Assembly (NCBI RefSeq): GCF_003935375.1
Contig: NZ_RHQM01000015.1
Location: forward strand, 82,070-146,069
Direction: 5' to 3'
DNA length: 64,000 nt
Source of the DNA: Stutzerimonas xanthomarina
GTDB taxonomy: Bacteria > Pseudomonadota > Gammaproteobacteria > Pseudomonadales > Pseudomonadaceae
The notes beneath the pieces were generated by a model. The model worked only from the letters and a program-made list of their open reading frames with translations. It made no database searches and was not told the origin of the DNA. Below, in pieces: positions 54,774-64,000 of this stretch. The translations under genes and the position numbers were made by a program. Within the stretch, counting starts at the first letter, position 1, and each line of letters starts with the position of its first letter.

Positions 54774-56150
54774 TCAGGCGCGGCTGGCCTGGCTGACCTG
54801 CTCGGGGAGATAGTGGTCGAAGAGCATGCATATCGAGCGAGCCAGTAGCCGGCCAGCAGGCTGAATCAGCAGATGGCTCTCGGTGATCTCGATCATCCCG
54901 TCAGCGGCCATCTGCTCGAGCATCGGCCAGGCTTCGGCGAAGTACTGTCTGAACTCGATGTCATGCTCGCTCTCGATTTTCGTGAAGCTCAGCTCGAAAT
55001 CGCAGATTAGAGACTGGATGACGGTGCGGCGGATATGGTCGTCCTGTTTGCAGCGTAAGCCTCTGGCGGTGGCTAGCTGATGCTGATCCAGCTGATATTG
55101 GTATTGTTCGATGTCGCTGGTGTTCTGGCAGTAGAGATCACCGATCTGGCTGATGGCCGAAACGCCGAGACCCACCAGATCGCAATGGCAATGGGTGGTG
55201 TAGCCCTGGAAGTTGCGCTGCAGGCTGCCATCTTCTTGCGCCATGGCCAGTTCATCGTCCGGCAGGGCGAAGTGGTCCACGCCTATGTAGCGGTATCCCG
55301 CGTCGGTGAGCAAATGAATGCTCTGCTCCAGCATGGCCAGCTTTTCGGCGGGGGCCGGCAGGTCGTTGGCGTTGATACGGCGCTGCGGCGCGTATTGCTC
55401 AGGCAGATGAGCATAGTTGAACAGCGAGAGCCGGTCCGGCTGCAGGTCAATGATCGCCTCAACGGTTCTGGCGAAGCGTGCTGGCGTCTGCAGCGGCAGG
55501 CCGTATATCAGATCGATGCTCAGCGAGTGGTACTGCAGCGTGCGGGCCGCCTCGATGATGGTGCGTGTTTGTTCCAGGGTCTGCATGCGATTGATGGCGC
55601 GCTGAACGTCCGGGTCCAGATCCTGCACGCCGATGCTGATGCGGTTGAAACCTAGTTCGCGGAGCAGGCCGATGGTTGGCCAATCCGCTTCCCGGGGGTC
55701 GATCTCGATACTGAAGTCGCCATGATCATCGTCCTGCAGGTTGAAGTGCTGGCGCAGATGGCTCATCAGCCGACGCAGTTGATCATGGCTGAGAAAGGTA
55801 GGTGTGCCGCCGCCAAAGTGCAGCTGCTCGACCACCTGGTCCTTGCCCAGATGGCAGGTGATCAGCTCGATTTCTTTCTCGAGGCGTTCCAGATAGGGCT
55901 GTGCGCGTGTCCGGTCGTTGGTCACCACCTTGTTGCGGCCGCAGTAGTAGCAGGCGTTGGCGCAGAATGGCAGATGGACGTACAGCGACAGCGGGCGTGA
56001 CGCCTGGCGGCTGCCGCGCAATGCGTGCAGCAGGTCGAACGAGCCGACCTTTTCATTGAACTGGGCCGCGGTCGGGTACGACGTATAGCGCGGGCCGGCC
56101 TGATCGTAGCGACGGATCAGGTCGGAATCCCAGCGAATGGAGTCGAGCAT
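54774..56150 (-). CDS. hemN: Oxygen-independent coproporphyrinogen III oxidase
   Basis: HemN is a radical-SAM enzyme that decarboxylates coproporphyrinogen III without oxygen for haem synthesis. The 458-residue protein has the cluster cysteines C63, C67 and C70 in PFCANACYYCGRNK. GGGTPTFL (about 113-120), NRISIGVQDLDPDVQ and the HemN-specific C-terminal domain follow; the length matches true HemN rather than HemW. An Anr box 67 bases upstream indicates induction at low oxygen. It is divergent from nadE. Confidence 0.96.
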   Translation of the reverse strand: MLDSIRWDSDLIRRYDQAGPRYTSYPTAAQFNEKVGSFDLLHALRGSRQASRPLSLYVHLPFCANACYYCGRNKVVTNDRTRAQPYLERLEKEIELITCHLGKDQVVEQLHFGGGTPTFLSHDQLRRLMSHLRQHFNLQDDDHGDFSIEIDPREADWPTIGLLRELGFNRISIGVQDLDPDVQRAINRMQTLEQTRTIIEAARTLQYHSLSIDLIYGLPLQTPARFARTVEAIIDLQPDRLSLFNYAHLPEQYAPQRRINANDLPAPAEKLAMLEQSIHLLTDAGYRYIGVDHFALPDDELAMAQEDGSLQRNFQGYTTHCHCDLVGLGVSAISQIGDLYCQNTSDIEQYQYQLDQHQLATARGLRCKQDDHIRRTVIQSLICDFELSFTKIESEHDIEFRQYFAEAWPMLEQMAADGMIEITESHLLIQPAGRLLARSICMLFDHYLPEQVSQASRA

Positions 56151-56210
56151 GTGGCGTTCCCGGTCATGACGGCGGTCGCTGGATTCTAGGGGCAGGGCAT
56201 TGCGGCGGAC

Positions 56211-56224
56211 TTGACCTGTATCAA
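56211..56224. promoter_or_regulatory. Anr (Fnr) box upstream of hemN
   Basis: TTGACCTGTATCAA matches TTGAT-N4-ATCAA with one mismatch (TTGAC). Its centre is 67 bases before the hemN start codon, so binding at -41.5 would put transcription start near 56176. nadE is 133 bases away on the other side. Anr is encoded in the same cluster. Confidence 0.75.
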
Positions 56225-56356
56225 ACTTGATCCGACCCTAGCGCGCTGGGCCAGATCGGCGCCGACATCCGGAAGGATCGCGCTGATTGGCGGTCAGATG
56301 ATCACGTCAGCGTCTTATGCTTCAGCAGCGCCTTCATATCGCCAGAGGAGAGATTC

Positions 56357-57184
56357 ATGCACAGCCGCCAGCAGGAAATCGCAACCGCGCTCAACGTCTG
56401 CGCACCATTTACCGGGCCGGAGTCGGTACAGGCCGAGATTGATCGTCGGGTGAGCTTCATCCAGACCTGCTTGCGCGAGTCGGGCCTGAAGACCTTGGTG
56501 CTCGGGATCAGTGGTGGCGTCGATTCGACCACGGCGGGTCTGCTGGCCCAGCGGGCGGTCGCCGGCATGCGCGAAGCAGGGGAAGGCGACGACTATAGCT
56601 TCATCGCCGTGCGCCTGCCTTATCAGGTGCAGCATGACGAGCATGAAGCGCAGCTGGCGGTGGATGCGATCAAGCCCGACGAGTGCCACACCGTGAACAT
56701 CGGCACCGCGGTGCTGGGCCTGGCTGCCGCCACGCAGGCGCTTGATCCTTTGAGCCCGGCGCAGCGTGATTTCGTGCTGGGCAATACCAAGGCGCGGATG
56801 CGCATGGTTGCTCAGTACACGATCGCCAACGCGCGCCAGGGCCTGGTCATCGGTACCGACCATGCGGCAGAGGCGGTGATGGGCTTCTTCACCAAGTTCG
56901 GTGATGGCGCGTGCGACCTGACGCCGCTGGCGGGTCTGGTGAAGGATCAGGTTCGGCAGATAGCCGCGGCATTGGGCGCTCCCGATCAGTTGGTGCACAA
57001 GGTGCCAACCGCGGATCTCGAAGAGCTGTCACCTGGCAAGCCCGATGAGGCCGCTCATGGTGTCAGCTACCGCAACATCGATGATTTTCTCCAGGGTAAG
57101 CCGGTACCGGACGAGGCGGCCCGGATCATCATCGATACCTACGACAAGACTGCTCACAAGCGCCAGTTGCCCAAGGAGCCCTGA
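56357..57184 (+). CDS. nadE: Ammonia-dependent NAD+ synthetase
   Basis: NadE amidates nicotinic acid adenine dinucleotide to NAD+ with ATP and ammonia. The 275-residue protein has only the synthetase domain and no glutaminase. The PP-loop [19 protein letters not shown] is at about 47-65, [16 protein letters not shown] near 148-163, and [25 protein letters not shown] further on. GAGGAGAGATTC precedes the ATG. It is divergent from hemN and convergent with the TauE/SafE gene, so it sits alone inside the low-oxygen cluster. Confidence 0.96.
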   Translation: MHSRQQEIATALNVCAPFTGPESVQAEIDRRVSFIQTCLRESGLKTLVLGISGGVDSTTAGLLAQRAVAGMREAGEGDDYSFIAVRLPYQVQHDEHEAQLAVDAIKPDECHTVNIGTAVLGLAAATQALDPLSPAQRDFVLGNTKARMRMVAQYTIANARQGLVIGTDHAAEAVMGFFTKFGDGACDLTPLAGLVKDQVRQIAAALGAPDQLVHKVPTADLEELSPGKPDEAAHGVSYRNIDDFLQGKPVPDEAARIIIDTYDKTAHKRQLPKEP

Positions 57185-57202
57185 GCGCTCGCAAGCCTTC
57201 CG

Positions 57203-57919
57203 CTAGTGCGCGTGTGTCTCGTGAGATGGCGCTGAGCCATGCCCCATCAGCCACTGCTGATGAGGGCCTGGCAGCGTCCAGATACCGAACAGAATCACCA
57301 TTGCCCCGCCGACGACGCGCACGCCACGCTTGCGCAGCAACGCTGTCAATCGCTCGGCAGCAAGGCCGGTGGCAAGCAACACCGGCCAGGTGCCGATGCC
57401 GAACGCCAGCATCAGCAAAGCGCTATCCAGTGCATCGCCCTGGCTGGCTGACCACAACAGGGTGCTGTAGACCAGGCCGCACGGTAGCCAGCCCCACAGC
57501 GCCCCCAGTATCAGGGCGCGTGGAACGCTCGTTACCGGCATGAATTTGCTAGCGATAGGCTGGATATGACGCCAGAGTCCGCGCCCTATCGACTCGATGC
57601 GTGTCAGCCCGCTCCACCAGCCGGCGAGGTACAGGCCCATGGTGATCAGCAGAAGTGCGGCGACGACTCGTAACGCCATGGCCGCTGGACTGTTGGCAAC
57701 GGCCAAGCCCGCCAGGCCGATCAGGAATCCGGCAACGGCATAGCTTGATACGCGTCCGAGGTTGTAGGCGACCAGGAGGCGCAGGCGCCTGCCGCGCTGA
57801 TCCGGTGGAATGGCCATGGTCAGTGCACCCATCAGGCCGCCGCACATGCCGAGGCAATGGCCGCCACCCAGTAGTCCCAAGACCAGTGCAGACAGCAGCA
57901 GGGGCAGCAGTTCAGTCAC
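57203..57919 (-). CDS. TauE/SafE (sulfite exporter) family membrane protein linked to ccoS
   Basis: This 238-residue protein has about six helices. It begins TELLPLLLSALVLGLLGGGHCLGMCGG, where the GHCxGMCGG motif holds two cysteines near residues 22-26. A second half contains GALWGWLPCGLVYSTLLW with another Cys. This pattern is shared with DsbD/CcdA-like and copper-associated transporters found beside cbb3 assembly genes. Copper handling or thiol transfer for oxidase assembly is plausible but not shown. The start is GTG at 57919, overlapping the ccoS stop by eight bases. Confidence 0.83.
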   Translation of the reverse strand: MTELLPLLLSALVLGLLGGGHCLGMCGGLMGALTMAIPPDQRGRRLRLLVAYNLGRVSSYAVAGFLIGLAGLAVANSPAAMALRVVAALLLITMGLYLAGWWSGLTRIESIGRGLWRHIQPIASKFMPVTSVPRALILGALWGWLPCGLVYSTLLWSASQGDALDSALLMLAFGIGTWPVLLATGLAAERLTALLRKRGVRVVGGAMVILFGIWTLPGPHQQWLMGHGSAPSHETHAH

Positions 57920-58124
57920 CTTTGCGTTGCTCCGGCTGATCTTCCGAGGATTCCGCTGCATCGGCTGCGGAAGGCTTCTGCGGCTCGTCGTCGTCGAACA
58001 GGATGCTGTGCGCCGGTCCGTCGAGATCGTCGAACTGCCCGCTGTCCACCGCCCAGAAGAACACCCAGATTGCGACGGCCACCAGGACCACGGCAACAGG
58101 GATGAGGATGTACAGAGCGGCCAT
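57912..58124 (-). CDS. ccoS: cbb3-type cytochrome oxidase assembly protein CcoS
   Basis: CcoS is a small membrane protein needed to insert cofactors into the cbb3 oxidase. The 70-residue peptide has one helix (about 3-25, ALYILIPVAVVLVAVAIWVFFWAV). The conserved SGQFDDLDGPAHSILFDDD follows, then a charged tail. It follows ccoI by 79 bases and overlaps the TauE/SafE gene. Confidence 0.95.
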   Translation of the reverse strand: MAALYILIPVAVVLVAVAIWVFFWAVDSGQFDDLDGPAHSILFDDDEPQKPSAADAAESSEDQPEQRKGD

Positions 58125-58203
58125 TAGGACCTCCAGGATCCGAAGCGAAGCCTTCAGCTGCGTAAAGTGCGCCGCTGCGCCAATGACGTGCGTTGCAGCA
58201 GAT

Positions 58204-60618
58204 TCAGCCGTGACTTGCCGGCTGACGTGCCAGCCGCAAGGCGTTCAAAACCACCAGCAGCGAGCTGAGCGACATCCCCAGCGCGGCCCATAGTGGGGTG
58301 ACCCAGCCAAAGGCGGCGAAGGGCAGAATCAGGCCATTGTACAGGCTTGCCCAGGCCAGGTTCTCGATGATGATGCGGCGGCTGCGGCGTGCGACGTCGA
58401 ATGCCTGCGCCAAGCTGCCTAGGCGGTTGGATAGCAGCACCGCATCAGCACTGGTCTTGGCCAGGTCGGTCGCCGAGCCCATGGCGACGCTGATATCCGC
58501 TGCGGCAAGCACCGGGACGTCGTTGACGCCGTCGCCGAGCATTAGCACCCGATGTCCGGCGGCCTGCAATGCCTGCAATCGGGAAAGCTTGGCAGCAGGG
58601 GTCATGCCGCCTTCGGCCTCATCGATGCCCAGTTCCCTGGCAATCTGGCCGACCATCGGTGAGCTGTCACCGGATAGCAGTAGCGTCTGCCAGCCACGAG
58701 CGCGGCAGGCCTCGAGGAGTGTCGGGGCATCGTCGCGAAGCCGATCGTCCAATACCAGCCAGGCCAGCGGACCTTGATCGTCGCCCAACAACAGCCATTG
58801 CCCCTGGTCGCCGGGAATGGCGGGTGTCGGTTGGGCGAAGCCTTCGGCGACGAAACTGGGCTGGCCGATCCGCAGGTTGCGACCTTCAACGTTGCCTTGC
58901 AGGCCAAGGCCCGGCACCGTTTCGACCGATTCCGCCGCCAGCGGCGCACGTCCGAAGGCGCGGGCAATCGGGTGTTCGGAGCGGTTCTCCAGGGCTGCGG
59001 CCAGCGCCAGGCAGGCATCGGCATTCAAAGCTCCGAGCGGGTGCACGGCGCTAAGTGTCAGGCGGCCCTCGGTCAGGGTGCCGGTCTTGTCGAACACCAC
59101 GGTATCGATATGATTCAGGCCTTCGAGCACATGCCCGCGGGTCAGCAGCAGACCGAGCTTGTGCAGCGTACCGGTGGCCGTGGTAAGTGCTGTGGGTGTC
59201 GCCAGCGACAGCGCGCATGGGCAGGTCGCAACGAGCAATGCAAGAACGATCCAGAACGCGCGTTGCGGATCGATCTGCCACCAGACCACCCCGACGACGG
59301 TTGCAACCAGCAGCACCACCAGCAGGAACCACTGCGCGACGCGGTCGGCCAGCTCGGCAAGCTTCGGTTTGTCTGCCTGAGCACGCTCCAGCAGGCGGAC
59401 AATGGCGGATAAACGGGTGTCGTCGCCCAAGGCCTGGACTTCCACGGTCAGCGGGCCTTCGACGTTCAGCGTGCCAGCGGTTACTGCATCGTCCACGCCG
59501 CGGGGCAGGGGGAGGTACTCACCGGTCAGTACCGATTCATCGACGCTGGACTGACCGCTGATGATGAGGCCGTCTGCCGGAATCAACGCACCGGGTTGCA
59601 CCAGTACGCGGTCGCCGAGCTGCAGCTCGCTGAGCAGGATGCGATTGCTGTGACCGTCTGCGTCGAGTTTCAGGCAGGACGCAGGCAGCAAATTGACCAG
59701 TTGTGCGGTGGCGGCTGCGGTGCGTTCGCGCGCGCGCCGCTCCAGGTAGCGCCCGGCCAGCAGGAAAAGGGCAAACATGCCCACCGCGTCGAAATAGAGT
59801 TCACCCTGGCCGGTGATGGTGGACCAGATGCCGGCGACGTACGCACCGCCGATCGCCAGCGACACCGACACGTCCATGGTCAGGTGGCGGGTGCGCAAAT
59901 CGCGCAGTGCTCCTTTGAAGAAGTCGGTGCAGCAGTAGAAGACGATCGGCGTGGTGAGCAGCAGGGCGGTCCAGCGAAGGGTGACGAAGAAGCTCTCGGA
60001 CAGGTCCAGGTTGAACTCGGGCCAGGTGGCCATGGTGGCCATCATTACCTGCATCCACAGCAGCCCGGCTACGCCCAGCTGGCGCAGCGAACGGCGGTTC
60101 TCGCTGGCCAGGCGCTCGGCAGCCTGGTCGGCCTGGTAGGGGTGTGCTGCGTAGCCGATCCGTCGCAGCTCGCCGAGCAGCTCGCTGAGCGGCAGCTGTG
60201 CGTCGCTCCAGCGTACGTTCAGGCGATGATTGGACAGGTTGAGGCTGGCCTCGGCCACGCCGTGCAGGTTGCGCAAGTGGCGTTCGATCAGCCAGCCGCA
60301 GGCGGCGCAGCTGATCCCTTCGATCATCAGCGAAGTGCTTGCCAGATCGCCCTGGTGCTGTACGAACGGCTGTTGGACGTCCTCGCGGTCGTACAGCGCC
60401 ATCTCTTCGCTCAGTTCCTGAGGGAGAGACTGCGGGTTGATGGCGGTGTCGCTGCGGTGCTGGTAGTAGCTCTCCAGCCCACCCTTGACGATGGCTTCAG
60501 CGACGGCCTGGCAGCCTGGGCAGCACAAGGCCCGCGTCTCACCCAGCACGCGGGCCTGGAACGGACTGCCGGCCGGCACCGGCAGGCCGCAGTGGTAGCA
60601 GGGGAGAGGCTTTGCCAT
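58204..60618 (-). CDS. ccoI: Copper-translocating P-type ATPase CcoI
   Basis: CcoI supplies copper for the CuB centre of the cbb3 oxidase. The 804-residue protein opens with a cysteine module (CYHCGLPV and CCPGCQAV), then a heavy-metal-associated domain with CAAC (about 98-101). Eight membrane helices include the transport motif CPC in ATCPCALSLATP. The phosphorylation site is DKTGTLTEG and the hinge GDGVNDVPVLAAADIS. The protein ends soon after the last helices. It lies seven bases after ccoH and before ccoS in the ccoGHIS operon. Confidence 0.95.
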   Translation of the reverse strand: MAKPLPCYHCGLPVPAGSPFQARVLGETRALCCPGCQAVAEAIVKGGLESYYQHRSDTAINPQSLPQELSEEMALYDREDVQQPFVQHQGDLASTSLMIEGISCAACGWLIERHLRNLHGVAEASLNLSNHRLNVRWSDAQLPLSELLGELRRIGYAAHPYQADQAAERLASENRRSLRQLGVAGLLWMQVMMATMATWPEFNLDLSESFFVTLRWTALLLTTPIVFYCCTDFFKGALRDLRTRHLTMDVSVSLAIGGAYVAGIWSTITGQGELYFDAVGMFALFLLAGRYLERRARERTAAATAQLVNLLPASCLKLDADGHSNRILLSELQLGDRVLVQPGALIPADGLIISGQSSVDESVLTGEYLPLPRGVDDAVTAGTLNVEGPLTVEVQALGDDTRLSAIVRLLERAQADKPKLAELADRVAQWFLLVVLLVATVVGVVWWQIDPQRAFWIVLALLVATCPCALSLATPTALTTATGTLHKLGLLLTRGHVLEGLNHIDTVVFDKTGTLTEGRLTLSAVHPLGALNADACLALAAALENRSEHPIARAFGRAPLAAESVETVPGLGLQGNVEGRNLRIGQPSFVAEGFAQPTPAIPGDQGQWLLLGDDQGPLAWLVLDDRLRDDAPTLLEACRARGWQTLLLSGDSSPMVGQIARELGIDEAEGGMTPAAKLSRLQALQAAGHRVLMLGDGVNDVPVLAAADISVAMGSATDLAKTSADAVLLSNRLGSLAQAFDVARRSRRIIIENLAWASLYNGLILPFAAFGWVTPLWAALGMSLSSLLVVLNALRLARQPASHG

Positions 60619-60625
60619 CAGTGGC

Positions 60626-61129
<504 letters not shown>

Positions 61130-61138
61130 TTACCTTAC

Positions 61139-62551
61139 TTAGCGGATGCTCGGGCCGATGAAACGGCTGTCTGCATCGTCGGTTATCGAGTCGTCGTCTG
61201 CCGAGCGAATGTGGAAGACGATTTCATTGGTACTCGAGGGCAGTTTCTCGGCGGCGATGGACAGCTCGACCGGAATCGTCACAAGTTCGCCGCCTTCGGC
61301 GCGAATCTCGCTGCGACCTTCGTAGACGAGGCCGTCGAGGCCGGTCGCTTCGATGACGAAGGTCTGTTCGCGCTGGGCCTTGTTCATCACCTTGAGGGTG
61401 TAGACGTTTTCGATGTTGCCCTGCTCGTTCTCGCGGTAGAGCACGCGATCCTTGAGCACGTCGAGTTTTACCAGCGGGCGATCATACACGGCATAGGCGA
61501 ACAGCCCCATCATGGCCACCAGCGCGATGGCATAGCCGATCAGGCGCGGGCGCAGCAGATGAGTCTTCTGCCCGGACAGGTTGTGTTCGGTGGTGTAGCT
61601 GATCAGCCCGCGCGGGTAGTTCATCTTGTCCATGATGGCGTCGCAGGCGTCGATACAGGCCGCGCAGCCGATGCATTCGATCTGCAGGCCGTCGCGGATG
61701 TCGATCCCGGTCGGGCAGACCTGTACGCACATGGTGCAGTCGATGCAGTCGCCGAGGCCCATGGCCTTGTAGTCGGCGTCTTTCTTGCGCGGTCCACGCT
61801 TCTCGCCGCGCCGCGGGTCGTAGGAAACGATAAGGGTGTCTTTGTCGAACATCACGCTCTGGAAGCGCGCGTAGGGACACATGTAGATGCACACCTGCTC
61901 ACGCAGATAGCCGGCATTGCCGTAGGTGGCGAGCGTGAAGAAGGCCACCCAGAACAGGGCCCAGCCGCCAACCTGCAGGGTGAGCAGGTCAGGTACCAGT
62001 TCGCGGATGGGGGTGAAGTACCCGACGAAGGTGACTCCCGTCGCGAACGACACGGCGAGCCAGATGCCGTGCTTGCCCAGCTTGCGGATGAACTTGTTGC
62101 CGCTCATGGGCGCCTTGTCCAGCTTCATGCGCTGGTTGCGGTCACCCTCGGTGACCTTCTCGGCCCACATGAAAACCCAGGTGAACACGCTCTGCGGGCA
62201 GGTATAGCCACACCAGACGCGTCCGGCGAACACGGTGATGAAGAACAGGCCGAAGGCACAGATGATCAGCAGCCATGACAACAGCATGAAGTCCTGAGGC
62301 CAGAAGGTTGCCCCGAAGACGTGGAATTTGCGCTCCGGAAGATCCCACCAGACAGCCTGTCGGCCGTTCCAGTTGATCCACGCGGTGCCGAAATAAAGGA
62401 TGAAGAGAACCGCTCCGCCGACGCGGCGGACATTGCGAAACAGGCCGGAGAAGGCTCGGGTGTAGATTTTTTCACGCGCGGCGTAGAGGTCTGCCGACGC
62501 TCCTGCCTTGGACGGGGGGGTTACATCACGAACGGGGATCTGCTCAGTCAT
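61139..62551 (-). CDS. ccoG: Cytochrome c oxidase accessory protein CcoG
   Basis: CcoG is a membrane iron-sulfur protein that reduces copper for cbb3 oxidase assembly. The 470-residue protein has several helices in its first half, with the FixG/RdxA signature FAGRVWCGYTCPQSVFTWVF near 110-128. Two [4Fe-4S] ferredoxin sites follow: CIDCTMCVQVCPTGID (about 256-271) and IECIGCAACIDACD. A C-terminal Ig-like periplasmic domain (about 360-470) completes it. It is the first gene of ccoGHIS and lies 135 bases after ccoP. Confidence 0.96.
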   Translation of the reverse strand: MTEQIPVRDVTPPSKAGASADLYAAREKIYTRAFSGLFRNVRRVGGAVLFILYFGTAWINWNGRQAVWWDLPERKFHVFGATFWPQDFMLLSWLLIICAFGLFFITVFAGRVWCGYTCPQSVFTWVFMWAEKVTEGDRNQRMKLDKAPMSGNKFIRKLGKHGIWLAVSFATGVTFVGYFTPIRELVPDLLTLQVGGWALFWVAFFTLATYGNAGYLREQVCIYMCPYARFQSVMFDKDTLIVSYDPRRGEKRGPRKKDADYKAMGLGDCIDCTMCVQVCPTGIDIRDGLQIECIGCAACIDACDAIMDKMNYPRGLISYTTEHNLSGQKTHLLRPRLIGYAIALVAMMGLFAYAVYDRPLVKLDVLKDRVLYRENEQGNIENVYTLKVMNKAQREQTFVIEATGLDGLVYEGRSEIRAEGGELVTIPVELSIAAEKLPSSTNEIVFHIRSADDDSITDDADSRFIGPSIR

Positions 62552-62644
62552 CGAGTACGTACCACGGCGGAAGGTGGGTGTCCCGGCCGATACGTGCCAA
62601 CCGGGATCATTTTTCTGTCCAGCTGCGAATGGTACGCCCGGAGT

Positions 62645-62678
62645 GTCGGGGTCGGATGCGACAGGTCGTCACCCCGAC
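62645..62678 (-). other. Hairpin between ccoP and ccoG
   Basis: GTCGGGGT pairs with ACCCCGAC around an 18-base interior that can form a second short stem. It has no T run on either strand, so it is more likely an mRNA-stability element or a factor-dependent end than a terminator. No Anr box was seen in the ccoP-ccoG gap. Confidence 0.35.
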
Positions 62679-62686
62679 CCTCTGTA

Positions 62687-63604
62687 TCACTGCTCCGGCT
62701 GCTGCGACAGGCTGTAAACGTAAGCCGCCAGCAAGTGCACCTTGTCGTTGCCAAGGATTGCTTCCTGGGCCGGCATGCGGCCATTGCGACCGTAGCGAAG
62801 GGTCTGCTGGATCTGAGCGAAGCTCGAACCATACAGCCAGACATTGTCGGTCAGGTTCGGCGCGCCCATGGCTGCAACGCCCTTGGCTTCCGGTCCATGG
62901 CAGACTACACAGTTGGTCGCGAAGATTTTTTGACCCTGCTCAATGTCGACGCTGATACCCTCAGGGGTATCACGGCCGGATAGGCTGCGTACGTAACCCG
63001 CGACGTTGCGGATGCCTTCTTCACCGATCACATCGCGCCATGCCGGCATAGCGGCCTGACGGCCATGCAGGATGGTGGTCTTGATGGTTTCAGGCTCGCC
63101 GCCCCACAGCCAGTCATTGTCGGTGAGGTTCGGGAAGCCGTAGGCACCCTTGGCATCGGAGCCATGGCAGACGGAGCAGTTGGAGGCGAACAGGCGACCG
63201 CCCATCTTCAGCGCTTGCGCGTCCTTGGCGACTTCCTCTACCGGCATGGCAGCGTACTTGGCGAACAGCGGACCGTACTGCTCATCCGCCTTGTCCATCT
63301 CGCGTTGCCACTCCTTGACCTGAGTCCAGCCACCTTCATAGCCCGGCAGGATGCCTTTCCAGTTACCCAGACCGGGGTACAGCGCCAGGTAGCCGAGGGC
63401 GAAGATGACGGTGCCGACGAACAGCATGAACCACCAGCGTGGCAGCGGGTTGTCGTATTCCTCGATGCCGTCATAGGAATGGCCGACGGTTTCTTCAGTG
63501 CTGTCAGGGCGTTGGCCCTTGCGAGTTGCCAGTAGCAGCCAGACCAGCGCGGCAATGGTGCCGAGGCTCAGCAGGGTGACGTACCAACTCCAAAACGAGG
63601 TCAT
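62687..63604 (-). CDS. ccoP: cbb3-type cytochrome c oxidase subunit III (dihaem)
   Basis: CcoP carries electrons from soluble cytochromes to CcoO in the cbb3 terminal oxidase. The 305-residue protein has two N-terminal helices (about 3-23 and 55-77, as in the long CcoP type). Two cytochrome c domains follow, with haem motifs CSVCH (about 143-147) and CVVCH (about 233-237). Axial Met candidates lie in the loops after each. The start adjoins the ccoQ stop with no gap. One tandem cco set is visible here; a second copy would lie outside the window. Confidence 0.96.
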   Translation of the reverse strand: MTSFWSWYVTLLSLGTIAALVWLLLATRKGQRPDSTEETVGHSYDGIEEYDNPLPRWWFMLFVGTVIFALGYLALYPGLGNWKGILPGYEGGWTQVKEWQREMDKADEQYGPLFAKYAAMPVEEVAKDAQALKMGGRLFASNCSVCHGSDAKGAYGFPNLTDNDWLWGGEPETIKTTILHGRQAAMPAWRDVIGEEGIRNVAGYVRSLSGRDTPEGISVDIEQGQKIFATNCVVCHGPEAKGVAAMGAPNLTDNVWLYGSSFAQIQQTLRYGRNGRMPAQEAILGNDKVHLLAAYVYSLSQQPEQ

Positions 63605-63793
63605 TTATTTCTTACTCCTGGAAGCTTCTTCATCACGCTTCTTGGCGTCGGTCTCGTCGTCCGCGAAGGGCAGGTTGGCGGCTTCGTCGAAGCTATTCTT
63701 GCGTTTGCTGCTGTAAGCCCAGAGCACCACGCCGATAAAGGCGACGAATACCAGAATTGTGCCCAAGCCGCGAAGAGTCCCGATTTCCATCAT
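63605..63793 (-). CDS. ccoQ: cbb3-type cytochrome oxidase subunit CcoQ
   Basis: This 62-residue peptide stabilises the cbb3 complex. It has one helix (about 8-27, LGTILVFVAFIGVVLWAYSS), then SSKRKNSFDEAANLPFADDE and a charged tail. It lies between ccoO and ccoP, three bases after ccoO. An ATG one codon downstream of the chosen start is equally possible. Confidence 0.92.
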   Translation of the reverse strand: MMEIGTLRGLGTILVFVAFIGVVLWAYSSKRKNSFDEAANLPFADDETDAKKRDEEASRSKK

Positions 63794-63796
63794 GCG

Positions 63797-64000
<204 letters not shown>

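Overview
The window is chromosomal DNA of high GC content from a Pseudomonas-type gammaproteobacterium, most likely the Stutzerimonas (Pseudomonas) stutzeri group. The evidence is gene order and protein sequence. From memory, P. aeruginosa carries the same run: LysR regulator, leuCD, leuB, asd, asd-like gene, fimV, truA, trpF, accD, folC, SPOR protein, cvpA, purF, metZ, xcpQ, xcpP. It also carries the block dnaX, ebfC, recR and, a little further on, apt, anr, hemN, ccoSIHG, ccoPQO. I saw no prophage, insertion sequence or CRISPR array.

Layout. 0-2 kb: 3' part of dusC, a short-chain dehydrogenase and an Hsp20 chaperone. 2-22 kb: core biosynthesis (leucine, aspartate family, tryptophan, fatty acid, folate, purine and methionine), the polar hub protein FimV, and the type II secretion genes gspD/gspC. 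22.5-22.8 kb: tandem tRNA-Val and tRNA-Asp with a strong promoter and a terminator. 22.8-34.9 kb: an accessory-looking block with a PEP-mutase-like protein, threonine aldolase, LysR regulator with wrbA and an MFS transporter, a PAS-GGDEF-EAL protein, a protealysin-like M4 protease with its emfourin-type inhibitor, and a cyanide-insensitive-type bd oxidase (cydAB plus a DUF2474 peptide). In P. aeruginosa, as I recall it, this interval holds the main xcpR-Z secretion operon, so gspC/gspD appear separated from their partners here.

34.9-52.7 kb: AraC regulator, membrane-anchored nitrilase-fold protein, fadH, an NTF2-like protein, a large coiled-coil protein of unknown function, a D-cysteine desulfhydrase/ACC deaminase homologue, a cyclic-nucleotide-binding/rhodanese fusion, a MATE exporter, pdxB, dnaX-ebfC-recR, and an ABC importer operon with two different solute-binding proteins.

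52.7-64 kb: a low-oxygen respiration block. It has a Sco protein, apt, the oxygen-sensing regulator Anr, and hemN with an Anr box upstream. nadE follows, then a TauE/SafE protein, ccoS, ccoI, ccoH and ccoG (cbb3 oxidase assembly), and the structural genes ccoP, ccoQ and the 3' end of ccoO. Anr, the anaerobic haem enzyme HemN, copper import (CcoI, Sco) and the cbb3 oxidase together equip the cell for microaerobic or denitrifying life, and the bd oxidase at 32-34.7 kb adds a second terminal oxidase.

The items most worth a second look are the missing secretion operon and its replacement, the asd-like gene that has lost its catalytic residues, the leaderless M4 protease/inhibitor pair, a palindrome placed where a LysR activator should bind upstream of leuC, and several conserved-looking proteins of unknown role.
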